This document shows, piece after piece, positions 21,991 to 33,300 of a DNA stretch of 40,025 nucleotides. A program made the position numbers and the translations under genes. Where the stretch lies: contig JAWQRO010000394.1 of NCBI GenBank assembly GCA_033557835.1, positions 1 through 40,025 on the forward strand, in the 5' to 3' direction. The notes beneath the pieces are model-generated. The model was not told the DNA's origin and ran no database searches. It saw nothing but the letters and a program-made list of their open reading frames with translations. Every line of letters starts with the position of its first letter. Position 1 is the stretch's first letter. The DNA comes from Helochares maculicollis. Lineage: Eukaryota; Arthropoda; Insecta; Coleoptera; Hydrophilidae.

Positions 21991-23200
21991 CTCATCTTTA
22001 CTTTAGTTGTTGCTTCATTCATCTACTATAGTCTCGGCGGCGTTTTTGATTCTTCTTCGCTGAAGTGATTTGTAGATCTTTTAGAATCCTTGCAGTGGTT
22101 TTAACAATTTCTCTATTTATGTACCCTGATGGCCATTCTGCGCCCAATTAGACAATGATGGCTTTAACATATTAATCTGCGGGGTTTGTTGATTCGTTTG
22201 GGTGAGAATTAGTACTTCAATACCAAACACTACAAAATGACAAATTTTTCAAAAGAGGCTTTTTTGTAGATTTTGACTTGAACTTTTGGGCTATAGTTAG
22301 CCAGGCTTAAGAAATCATATCTCGATGGCCACACTTATTAAGCCAATAATTTCAACAGCCTGAGCTTAAAACAGATTGTTCTTTAAGATCAGCAAAAAAT
22401 AAGTCATTTTTTTCAATACAGGGTATCTCCTGTTTCAGCCATTTTTAAAAATATGTAGTCCAGGATCCATAAATCTAATACTACTAAGGTGTAGCTATCC
22501 AGGTGATCACCCTGTATGCAACTGGAATGTTTTGGCAAAACAGTATGAATTTGCAGTCTATTTTTAGTTGTCTGAGCAAAAGGCACAGCTCCAAATTTTG
22601 GTGTTCAGCCCCAACAAATGTTTAAAAATCGCGCCCATTTATGACCTACGATCTAGATTTGCACTATTTTGGTAATTTTTCTTCTGGTTTAAATATCTCG
22701 ATAAAAACAATCGTTGCAAATATCAATTTGACCAGATCTATTAAGAACGAACTGGTTTCTAAGAATAAAAAAAGAGATTTATGCTCACTTACTTAGCTCT
22801 GCGAAATGACTAGACTGTCTTCGCTAATCATAACCTCAATTTTGTTATTGCAGCGCTAGATTAAAAAATTCATATTTCAATGTTCATCAGCACTGAAACG
22901 ATCGCTTTAACAGCCAGTGCTCAAAACAGATCGCTCTTTAAGAATAGTAAAGAAAATTTTCAAAGTTTCGTACAGGGAGTCACCTATTTTCAAAAATGTT
23001 AGTTTCCACAGGCGTGGCTAGTTCGATAGAATACTAACACTTAAGGGACCGCCCAATTTATGCATAAAGCCCTAACCAGGCACTAAATCGTCAGATTTAT
23101 GTGTCTAAGATATTTTAAATATTGTTCGCATGAGGAGAAAGTGATATTTTGGAAATGAAAGCTACCCCCTAATATAAGAATGTACTAATCAGCCACTTAA
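21991..23200. repeat. Two diverged copies of an about 550-bp unit plus flanks
   Basis: 'aacagcctgagcttaaaaca' near 22356 and 'aacagccagtgctcaaaaca' near 22908 head matching stretches that continue through 'gatcgctctttaag' to 'tacagggagtcacc' or their variants. This gives one diverged tandem pair about 552 bp apart. Right of 21990 satellite G words fade out. No gene is visible. Confidence 0.55.
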
Positions 23201-24930
23201 AAGTTAGTAATGTGAGAGAAAATGGGCGCCAATAAAAATAATGGTCGTCTCAGATATCAAAATAAATATTTGTTGGGATTTGGCGGTATCCGATACGCTA
23301 TAGAGGGAACCAAGGAGGCGGGAGAGCATCCCCAAACAGAAGCTTCAGTTGCTTGTAAATCCAAGCGGGCGAAATCAGAGCCGGAGGAAGACCGTGGGCG
23401 GCTGGAGCAGAGGAAAGAAACTTAAACGCAAACGAGTACATAAAAAAATATATAAATCGGAACGCGAAAGTTCAAGGGGGACGAATCGCTCCGGCACGGA
23501 ACATATTTCAGAAGAAATAAAGGCTTTTTATTTAGTAAATTTTCGCGTGGGATGAGTCGAAGCGAAAACTACCCCGAGGGGCAGAATTGAAGCGGGCCGA
23601 TTTTTTCTAAAACCTCCCGCACCCCCTATGCTCAGCATCCCTTACACCCAGCACCCCTTACACTCAACACTCCTTACACCCAGCACTCCTTACACCCAGC
23701 ACCCCTTACACCCAGCATCCCTTACACCCAGCACCTCGTACCCTCCAGCATCCCTTACACCCCAGTCCTCCTTACAACCCATCACTCCCAAATCCTCCAT
23801 AAACCCTTAATCCAGCCCCCCCAACTCGACCCCTCTCAGTTTTTCCAGAAAGTCCTGGAAGGCAGCAGCAGCACATAAAGAAACCGAGTGTATTGTTTAT
23901 AATGCGGCGTATAAATTCGTTCCTTTTTGTGGGGCGCACAAAATAATCTTTTCAGTGGCTTTATCTTAAAGGAGAGGAATTAAAAAAATGATTACGGGCT
24001 TGACAGGGGGCTGGAGTAAGCGTAAGGCTCTTAAAGGGTCAAATTTGCGATTTATTCAAGTGTGTTTGTATTAAGGGTCGCCCCTATCAGACCTAATTAT
24101 CTTGTGTAAACAAGGGGGGTTGATTTAAGCCAACGGCGCCCTCGGGCTCCCCTTTTTCCGCGAATTTATATCAAAAATTTATTTGGGGTGCATTTAAAAG
24201 CCATTAAAAGTGTACCTGTGGCATTCCGGTAATGAATCGCTGGAATTCCCGCCGCTGGGGGGCGGCTGGCCGCCCCCGCTCGCAGCTGGTGCATTTCTCT
24301 AATAATTTGTAAAGATATATGCCGACACCCGGAGGTGAAAAATACAATAGCCTATTTTTCTTTGCTTTGAGAGCGCTTCGGTGGTTGTTTTTGGGGCCGG
24401 GCCGAGATGGGGTTGCGGCGGGTGGTAGGTGGGTGAGGTTTGAGGACAGGAAGCGGTTTGAATAATGTGCCGGCATTAATTTTGTTTCTAGATGATCCTT
24501 TTCGGTTCTGGCGGGCATAATGAAAAGTGTTTTCAAATGGATGGCTATTTATTAGGATTATATTAAAATTAATTTATTTTGTACTCCCCCCCTGGACTGC
24601 CCCCTCTGCTCTCCCTGCATGCGTTTACAATGAATATGGTTCAAAGAACCGAGATTGATCTACAATAGCTTCAATTTATTGTTACTTTCATGTCGATTTC
24701 GAATTGTTCAGTTTAGTTGAATGAGTGCAAAAAGATAGTAGGCGTTGCTTCAAAGCGAACAAATGAAAGTTGCAACATGGTGATTTGATTTTCAGCGACT
24801 TATAATAGCGTGTTAATTCCTACAGTGTCATTATAATTCCCTTGTGGCACACTTTATGGTTGCCAAATTGCAAAAAACTGCAGAAATCATGATTGGTAGT
24901 TCCAATTGATAGTCCATTTGAAATTTTCAA
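23201..24930. other. Single-copy island
   Basis: GC-richer, largely non-repetitive DNA with candidate transcription-factor words by eye: a Forkhead-like 'tgtaaacaag' near 24103, an E-box 'cagctg' near 24283 and Caudal/Hox-like 'atttattc' and 'tttaaaagccattaaaag' words at 24050-24210. These are short motifs expected by chance at some rate. An ATG frame at 23222-23425 (67 codons) has no recognisable similarity. Confidence 0.35.
23625..23800. repeat. 16-bp minisatellite (cttacacccagcaccc)
   Basis: The unit starts at 23641, 23657, 23673, 23689, 23705 and 23721, exactly 16 bp apart, with looser copies to about 23800. It is strand-asymmetric, pyrimidine-rich on the plus strand. It does not match the insect telomere repeat TTAGG. 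Confidence 0.9.
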
Positions 24931-24961
24931 AAATCTTCTGAATGATTTTATATAATTGGCT

Positions 24962-25013
24962 GTCTTAGAGTCACTTCTAAGAAATGAGTCTTAGAGTCAC
25001 TTCTAAGAAATGA
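24962..25013. repeat. Perfect 26-bp tandem duplication with internal dyad
   Basis: The bases 24962-24987 are repeated exactly at 24988-25013. Each copy contains 'cttagagtcacttctaag', which has 6-base inverted arms around a 6-base loop. The pair lies at the left edge of satellite H. Confidence 0.95.
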
Positions 25014-27429
25014 TCGTTTCAACGCTTATGAGCGTCGAAGTGTGCATTTTTGAATCTAGTCCTGCATTGCCAAAAATCACATTCAAAACCTGCAAAGCGA
25101 GTCACTTTAAAAATTGCTCGGTAGTGACCCCTCAAAATTAAGTTATATTTTTTTATACCAGCTCTTCATAAAGAACCGCAGATTGAGGTAATGTAGCTTA
25201 AATTGTTCAGTTGTATACTGGTAGGTCACCAGGGTACAAAATAAAGATGTTGCAACAACCCCAATTGTTTGTTTCAAAATGTTGAAACTGGAATGTCCTT
25301 ATTAAATAAATTATAGATGCCCTGAAGAACTTTTGGAAAAATCGTTGAACTGTCGTTAAAGACTAGACTGAATTAAGTCTATATTCTCAAAATAATTAGT
25401 TCAGTGCTGAGGAGTACCGAAATATGATTTTTTAAGCCGAGCTCTGCACTTACAACACGGACGTCGCTCCGACACACACTCATAATTATCATAAAGGCTC
25501 ATTTAAAAACAACTTGTTTTCTAATGACAGCGACTTAAGAAGCGAGTTTCCTGCAGATGCTTCTACAAAGGTAGATTGTTCATGTGATAATAATAGAACC
25601 GTCAGATTGCTTACAAGGGGTACTAAAATTTAAGTATTGCAAAAATTCTTAAGAATCTGCATCTATATAGTCTAAACACGCATACATTATGAGCACCCTG
25701 TATGATCTTTTGGAGAGTCTCTTAAATATACTTAAAGAACAGACTATCTAAGGTAGATACTCTTAAAATGATTGCTTCGATGTATACGAGTACACAGATA
25801 TGAATTTTTAAACCGAATCCTACACTTCCAACATGGACGGAATTTACGCAGTCACTACTTGCCCTGTGCAAGTTGTGAGTGTATGAACTCAAAAAATTGC
25901 TATTTTCCAAAGGCAGGGCTATACGAGATTATTTTGGCCCCGGTGCTTCTAAAGGAACTACAAGTTGAGGTGATAGAGATAGAATCGTCTACTTGCCTCT
26001 ATATGGCCATCAAGGGGCAAAGTTAAGATACTGCAGAAATCATGACTGTTAGTTTCAAAATGTGCAAACTGAAGTTTAAACATGCTTGAATTATGGACAC
26101 TCTGTATATAAGTTTGACAAATCTTCTAGCTATCCTCAAAGAACAGACTGTCGTAAGTGTAATCAGCTAAGATAATCACTTCAATGCTTATGAATGCCAA
26201 GATAGGTATTTTTAAATGAGATCCTGCATTTCTAGAATCGACGTCGTGTACACTCATGATTTGGAAAGAGGCTCATTTTGAAAAATCGTAACTCTCCCAC
26301 GATGGAGATTTAAGAGGTCATTTTGGCACTAGAGCATCTAGAAAAGCAACTAGTTGATGTGATAAAGGCAGAATTGTCCAGATGCTGGCTGTATGGCCAT
26401 CAAGGTGCAAAGTTAAGATACTGCAGAAATCTTGACTGCTAGTTTCAACATGTGCAAACTGAAGTTTAAACATGCTCGAATTATGGACACTCTGTATATA
26501 AGTTTGACAAATCTTCTAGTTATCCTCACAAAACAGACTGTCTTAAGTATTTTCAGCTAAGATAATCGTTTTAATGCTTATGAATGCCAAGATAGGTATT
26601 TTTAAGTGAGATCCTGCATTTCTAGAATCGACGTCGTGTACACTCATGATTTGGAAAGAGGCTCATTTTGAAAATTCGTAACTCTCCCACGATGGGGATG
26701 TAAGAGGTCACTTTAGCACCAGAGGATCTAGAGAAACAACTAGTTGATGTGATAAAGACAGTATCGTCCAGATGCTGCCTGTATGGCCAACAAGGGGCAA
26801 AGTTAAGATACTGCAGAAATCATGACTGTTAGTTTCAAAATGTGCAGACTGAAGTATAAACATGCTTGAATTATGGACACTCTGTATATAAGTTTGACAA
26901 ATCTTCTAGTTCTCCTCAAAGAACAGACTGTCTTAAGAGTAATCAGCTAAGATAATCGCTTCAATGCTTATGAAAGCCAAGATAGGTATTTTTAAGTGAG
27001 ATCCTGCATTTCAAGCATCGACGTCGTGTACACTCATAATTTGCAAAGAGGCGCATTTTGAAAAATCGTAACTCTCCCACGATGGAGATTTAAGAGGACA
27101 TTTTAGCACCGGAGGATCTAGAGAAACAACTAGTTGATGTGATCAAGACAGAGTCGTCCAGATGCTGCTAGTATGGCCATCAAGGTGCAAAGTTAAGATA
27201 CTGCAGAAATCATGACTGTTGGTTTCAAAGTGTGCACACTGAAGTTTAAACATGCTTGAATTATGGACACTCTGTATATAAGTTTGACAAATCTTCTAGT
27301 TCTCTTCAAAGAACAGACTGTCTTAGGCGTAATCAGCTAAGATAATCGCTTCAATGCTTATGAGTGCCAAAATAGGTATTTTTAAGTGAGATCCCGCATT
27401 TCAAGCATCGACGTCGTTTACACTCACAA

Positions 27430-27612
27430 TTGGCAAAGAGGCTCAATTTGAAAAATCGTAACTCTCCCACGATGGAGATTAAGGAGGCCATTTTGGCACC
27501 AGAAGATCTAGCGAAACAACTAGTTGATGTGATCAAGACAGAATCGTCCAGATGCTGGCTGTATGGCCATCAAGGTGCAAAGTTAAGATACTGCAGAAAT
27601 CATGACTGTTAG
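27430..27612 (+). other. 60-residue open frame recurring in satellite H units
   Basis: A frame reading 'ILAPEDLAKQLVDVIKTESS' then 'RCWLYGHQGAKLRYCRNHDC' is open at the same unit position in several copies, with a TAA near its left end in most. Here a single-base difference keeps the left end open. The unit of 390 bp is a multiple of three, but a stop after 'NHDC' closes every copy. A diverged relative is visible in the unit at 25916-26026. It starts at TTG here, not at ATG. I recognise no family and regard a chance frame as more likely than a gene. Confidence 0.12.
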
Positions 27613-28400
27613 TTTCAAAATGTGCATACTGAAGTTTAAACATGCTTGAATTATGGACACTCTGTATATAAGTTTGACAAATCTTCTTGTTATTCTCAAA
27701 GAGCAGACTGTCTTATGTGTAATCTGCTAAGATAATCGCTTCAATGCTTATGAATGCCAAAATAGGTATTTTTACACTCATAATTTGCAAAGAGGCTCAT
27801 TTTGAAAAATCGTAACTTTCCCAGGATGGAGATTTAAGAGATCATTTTGGCACCAGAGCAACTAGAGAAACGACATGTTGATGTGATGAAGATAGAATCC
27901 TTCAGTTGCCTCCTTTATGGTCATCAAGAGACAAAATCGAGGTATTGAAACCCAGATCTCTTAAGTCAAAATATGTTCACTTATAATCCTACATCTTGGA
28001 TCCACTGAGTGCAATATTGAAATAACTTTCAAATTTTCTTAAAGAACTGACTGTCTTAAGGCCACTCTGTTAAAACGATCAGTTCAATGTTTATGAGAAT
28101 CAGACTGTGAATTTTTAAACCTAGCCTCGTATTGTTGCATTGAAATTGAAGATTGGTAAAGAGACTCATTTTGACAAGTCATTTTGCTGCCGTAAGTATT
28201 AACTTCTTACATACAGAATGATCGTCAGGGTGCTTAAACTGAACTTGTAGAAGAGTCGCAATTGCTTGGTTCAAACAGTGTATAAATACATGCGCACTTT
28301 ACAAGCAAAGTTTTGAAAAGTCTGTTCGATATTCTAACTGAGTTGTTTATGTTAAGTCTGGATCGTTAAAATGATCGCTGCAAAACTGAAGAGTATCAAC

Positions 28401-28690
28401 ATACAGCGTCAGGATGCTGGAATTAAGATAGTGGAAGCACTTTATCTCTTGGGGGCGCATCAAAAAGCTTGTGGGCTAGAGAAAACACAATCGTTTGTCC
28501 ATTTTGAATAAATTCTGTCAAAAATAGTCGTTATAATAACTATGTCGAAGTCAGAAATCTCTCAGATGCTCTTAAAAAGCACCAAAAATAAAGTATCTTG
28601 TGTACATAGGTTTCACTGAATTAGTAAGAGATATTCTAGATCCGTAGAGAAGTTGCATAAGCTGGATAAAAATTTCTAGTTTCATTAAAG
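28401..28690. other. AT-rich right edge of satellite H
   Basis: The last traces of satellite H words fade here. No gene, RNA or further repeat is recognisable. Confidence 0.4.
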
Positions 28691-28734
28691 AGTCGCTACA
28701 AATTCAACGCGCCGACGAGAGACACTCAATTTAA

Positions 28735-28781
28735 AAAGTTGCATCGGCTTAGCATTCACGGAATGCCCCGCCGGCAACTTT
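28735..28781. ncRNA. Possible structured stem-loop
   Basis: Arms 'aaagttgc' (28735-28742) and 'gcaacttt' (28774-28781) pair perfectly. They are followed inward by 'cggc' with 'gccg' after a 2-base bulge, then 'gcatt' with 'aatgc' around the loop 'cacgg'. That makes 17 base pairs in 47 nt. The stem is short for an animal pre-miRNA, and pairing outside the first arm is poor. Whether it is transcribed is unknown. Confidence 0.2.
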
Positions 28782-29969
28782 AAAAGTCACATCAAACATA
28801 AAAAGTGTCCCCTTACCCCACTCCCCGGCTCGCTGCTTATAAGAATGGTGGAGAACGAGAACAAAAAATGAATCCAGCTTGTAACATATGTCAAACTAAA
28901 TATTTATGATCTGAAACGGGATTTCCGGGGCCGTATACAAACAAAACTTTTCCCCGTTTTCCCGTTTCGAAGCCAAAGCCGCGACGTCGGCGATGGAGGG
29001 TAGTCGTGAGGGTTGGCAAACCCCGACCAGAAACCTGAGTTGAGCAAGAATCGCGCGGCAAAAAGCAGCAAAACTATGGAAAAATTAGCGGAAGGGGAAT
29101 GGGAGACACAACTAAAAATCAAGTAGGCATTGGAAATAAGACGGGGGTGATTTGTGCGAGGATTTGCATAGCGATTTGCCGCCGAAAAAGGAGGTCAAAC
29201 ATCTCAGCGTCAAATTTAGGATTTTTTTCGGCAACAAGAGAAAACTTCCGATGCCAGTCGGGGGAGTTTTCCGCGTTTAAATTCCCGACAAAGAATGCGC
29301 CGGGGGTCGTTTCACTGCCTGCAAGGATTTTGACAGGATGATAGGTCCACAAAGGAAAAGTTTTCCCAGGAAAATATTCCTTTTTCTGGTGCCCCCGTGA
29401 CATCACTCCTGGATTTATTTCCTCCCAACGCCCAGACGTCTTAAACTCAAAACATCCCCGACTCCGGCGCGAACTCCTCAGCCAGACACAACTCAAACGA
29501 GGCGACAAGCGAAAGAAGCGATCCTCAAAATTACAAATAATCCTCAAACGCCGCGCGATTCCTATATCGCTGCTCAGGTTAGTTGCTCAAAGTTTCCTCA
29601 TCTACCATTCCTTCCCCCGGCCGAGGGGAGGACAAGTATGCCGAAAGAAAACCAGAGAAAAGCTAGGAATATGTTTTAGTTGAGCGGTTGGAAGTCTCGC
29701 GGAGGTAGAAAGAAACTTTTGCTCCTTTTTCGTTCTCGAGAAGCGGGAGAAGCCTTCAAAATTAACATTCTTCCGCTTATCTTTTTCCCCGTCTCTCCTT
29801 ACGCGAATGATAAACATATCCCCACGTCACGTCACAGAACGCTAAAGTTAATGGAATAACCTCCTCGGAACCCCTTCGGCCCCTCACTATCCATAAACAT
29901 CCCTCTCTCGCCCCGCTTGCAAGCGCCTCAAAGCCCCAGCGCCCCTCGCATGGCATCGTGTTTTAAAAA

Positions 29970-29992
29970 AATATATATATATATATATATAT
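29970..29992. repeat. AT dinucleotide microsatellite
   Basis: Eleven uninterrupted AT repeats follow a run of A. Confidence 0.97.
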
Positions 29993-30349
29993 TCGAGGAA
30001 AGTTTGGTGAAACTTCGCCGAAACATATTTTAAAATTTTGATAAGTCTACATGTGCCTGCGTAAGCTTCTTTTGGAACTTGTAAGACCCGTCTCAGATAT
30101 GTCAAAGTAAATATTTATGACTTGGCAACATCTTCATCGCGAATCCTTGGCGCTCTCTGTGCACTTAGGAGGAGGGAATTCTCCCTGCCAGCCAGATGCT
30201 GAAATTGTTTGCAAATCCGTACGTGTTGGGGGATGGCTGCAGGCTCTGCTTATTTCGTGTGCACCCGAAGTCATCTGCAGATTATACCTTCAAATCATTT
30301 TTACACACTTAGTCTGGTATGAGAGCTCTTCACTATCATTCATAATTTA

Positions 30350-33300
30350 GTATGTATAGTATTATAACTGTAAGCAGAGTAAGAGCTAGTTATAGTGATG
30401 TTGCATCAAAATTATAGATAAAGTGGAATAGCTGATCAGAGAGACTAACTAAAAGATAAATACAGCAAAACTGCAGATAAATAAATCATAATAAGAGTTT
30501 ACCAATCAATTAAACAATTGACAAATAGTTGACTTACAGATAGACCTCAGATAAATGCTCAATAAACTACAGACAGATTGTAAATAACTTAAAGATAGAT
30601 AAAATCCAGGAAGAATCTTTCAAAAAGCGTTGAAATAATATCTATAAGCTAAAAAATACTAAAGATAGCCTGTAGATAAGCTGCAGAAAGATAAATATTA
30701 CAGTCAGAATGTAGATAAAATACGATTAACCTATAGATAATGTACTGACTAAATGTAGATAAAGACAAGTTGAGGATTAAGAGTAGATAATCTTTAGATA
30801 AATTGTAGATCGATTGCAATTTAACAGTAGGAAAATGTTATTGAGTGGCAGCACTACAGACGACTAAATTACAATTAAAACGAAATTTGTACAATTCATT
30901 AAAAATAGCCTAGTTGCAGATAACCCACAGCTACAGCTTTGCCATCAAACTTCAGATAAACTTGGAATAAATACTTGATTAGATGTATCGTTAACAAAAT
31001 GCAGCTTGTGAGTGGAACTTTAAAGTAGGCAATTTGTCGACAAATTGCGGACGAAGCCGAGATGTAAATTGGACCAATTGTCGACGAGGCAAAAACAATT
31101 TACACTAACACCAATTAAACTGTTGAAATCGTTGGAGTTCATGGTAAGTAAACTGTCGGTACATAAATTTGCAGTAAATACATTTTAAGCAAAATTGAAA
31201 TAGTGAACAAGCGAACTGGAGACAAAGTTTAGGTATACAAAGACAAATTGTATCTAAGCTACAGATAAGCCTAGACTCTATGTCAACTGTAAATTAGAGT
31301 CAACGGTTGTAAAACTGCAAACAAATAATACTAACAAAAATCAGGAAAAATATGCAACCTATAGATAGGATATACTCAAAGTTGGTACATTATTTAGCCA
31401 AAATACGGATAAAGCCTAGCCAGACTGTAGATAAATTAAAGATACATAAACATATGAGGCACCCATAAACTGTAGATACTAAAGATTGTAGATAAAATAC
31501 AGATCTACTTATAATCCACAAATTAACTACAGATAGACTAGATATAACAAATATAGTGTGTAGATGAGCTACAGATGAACACTACTGAAAGTACATATAG
31601 ACGAGAGATAAGTAACAAATTCACTTAATTTCACATAAGCTACGGAAAAACTATTAATAAACTACAGATAGACTGTAAATATACAACAACTAGAATGTCG
31701 ATGAATTACAGATAAGCTGTACAGAAAGTACAAATGAATTTTCGATCAATCAGAAATTGCAATCGTGTAAATTGCATCTCAACTTCAGGCACACTAGAAG
31801 CAATCTAAAGGTACTCTGTAGATAAACTGCCCACAAGCTGTAGAATAGTGTACAAAAGAACTACAGATACTTTGTACAAAACGGCAGAGAGATTGCAAAT
31901 CATTTACAGCATGACTAGATTAATTAAACATAAATTGCAGATAAATTACAGAATTACAGATAAATTTCAGATACATTACAGAACTACAGATACATTACAT
32001 AATTACAGATACATTAACAAACTATAGATGGACTGTAGATAAATGCGACTGATAAATTACAGATAAACTATCCAAAAATTACATATATACAGTAGATGGA
32101 CTAGATATAGTATGAAGATGTACTACAAACAAATTTTGTTGGAAGTACAGACAGATAAGAATAAGAGATTGACATCATGTAATCTACATCTATAGTACAG
32201 ATACACCAAATCTAATTCAAAGTTATTCTCTATATAAACTGCAGATAAACTGTAGAATAGCTATAGGAAGTGTGTAGATGAACTACAGATAAATTGTACA
32301 AAACAGCAGATATATTGTAGAGCAGTTGCAGAATGACTAGATAAATTATAGATAAATTATTAAAAGAGTTGCCAATGGATTGTAGATTAACTATACAATG
32401 ATAGTTGAAATATAGATAAGCTATCCAGGAAGTACAGATGGACTGTAGATATACTAGGGATAGTATGTAGATGAACTATAAACAATTTTTTTAGGAAGTA
32501 CAGACCGACTGTAGATCAATAAGAGATTGAGATCATGTAAATTATATCTAAAGTACAGATACACTATATCTAATTCAAAGATATTCTGTGAATAAATTGC
32601 AGTTCCACTGTAGAATCGCTATAAGAAATGTGTAGATGAATTACAGATAAATTTTACAAAACAGCAAACATATTGTGGAGCATTTGTAGAATTATTAGAT
32701 AAATTATGGATAAATTGTATATAAATTACATAGTCATTATTAATAAACTGTAGTTGGATTGTAGGGGAACCATAAGATGATAGACGAATTACAGAAAAAC
32801 TATACAAGAAAGCATAAACTGTAGATATATTAGAGACTAGATAAATTATGGATAAATTGCATATAAATTACCAGATAATTTATTAATAAACTGTAGTTGG
32901 ATTATAGATTAGCTATAAGATTTCGAATTACAGAAAGATTGTGCAAGAAAGTGCAGATAGACTGTAGATATACTAGAGATGGTGTGTAGATAAACTACAA
33001 AGAAATTCTATAGAAAGTATAGACCAATAAGAGATTGATATCATATAAATTACATCTATTACATCGATATACACTACATCAAATTTTAAGTTATTCTGTA
33101 TATAAGCTGCAGATAAACTGTATAATAGCAGTAAAAAGAATATAGATGAACTACAGATAAATTGTACAAAACAGCAGATAAGTTGTACAAAACAGCAGAT
33201 AAATTGTAGAGCATTTACAGAATGACTAGATAAATTACAGATGGATTGTGGATTGTACGATGATAGTCGAATTATAGATAAACTATCCAGGAAGTACAGA

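Larger units (their letters stand above)
24960..28400. repeat. Satellite H: 390-bp tandem units, conserved core and diverged edges
   Basis: 'taagatactgcagaaat' lies at 26024, 26414, 26804, 27194 and 27584, exactly 390 bp apart each time. A second anchor ('ttcaatgcttatgaatgcc' and variants) marks further units near 25012, 25398, 25769, 28079 and 28375 with spacing of about 300-410 bp. Central units differ at few sites; outer ones are clearly diverged. The unit near 27760 has lost about 45 bp around 'gcatcgacgtcgt'. About nine units are detectable. Confidence 0.94.
28691..30349. other. Single-copy GC-richer island
   Basis: Non-repetitive DNA between satellites H and I. It contains the stem-loop at 28735-28781 and the AT microsatellite at 29970-29992. 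Long frames on both strands at 29099-29547 overlap and match nothing; the longer one starts at TTG. An ATG frame at 30117-30350 (77 codons) is not recognisable. Confidence 0.35.

Noticed and set aside
23222..23425. 67-codon ATG frame
   Set aside because: Hydrophilic and unrecognisable, with an overlapping alternative frame to its right; likely chance.
23625..23800. Interstitial telomere repeat
   Set aside because: The 16-bp unit does not reduce to TTAGG or TTAGGG.
29119..29547. 142-codon minus-strand open frame
   Set aside because: Starts at TTG, overlaps an open frame on the other strand and has no recognisable domain.
30117..30350. 77-codon ATG frame at the left border of satellite I
   Set aside because: No recognisable domain, and it runs into the edge of the AT-rich array.
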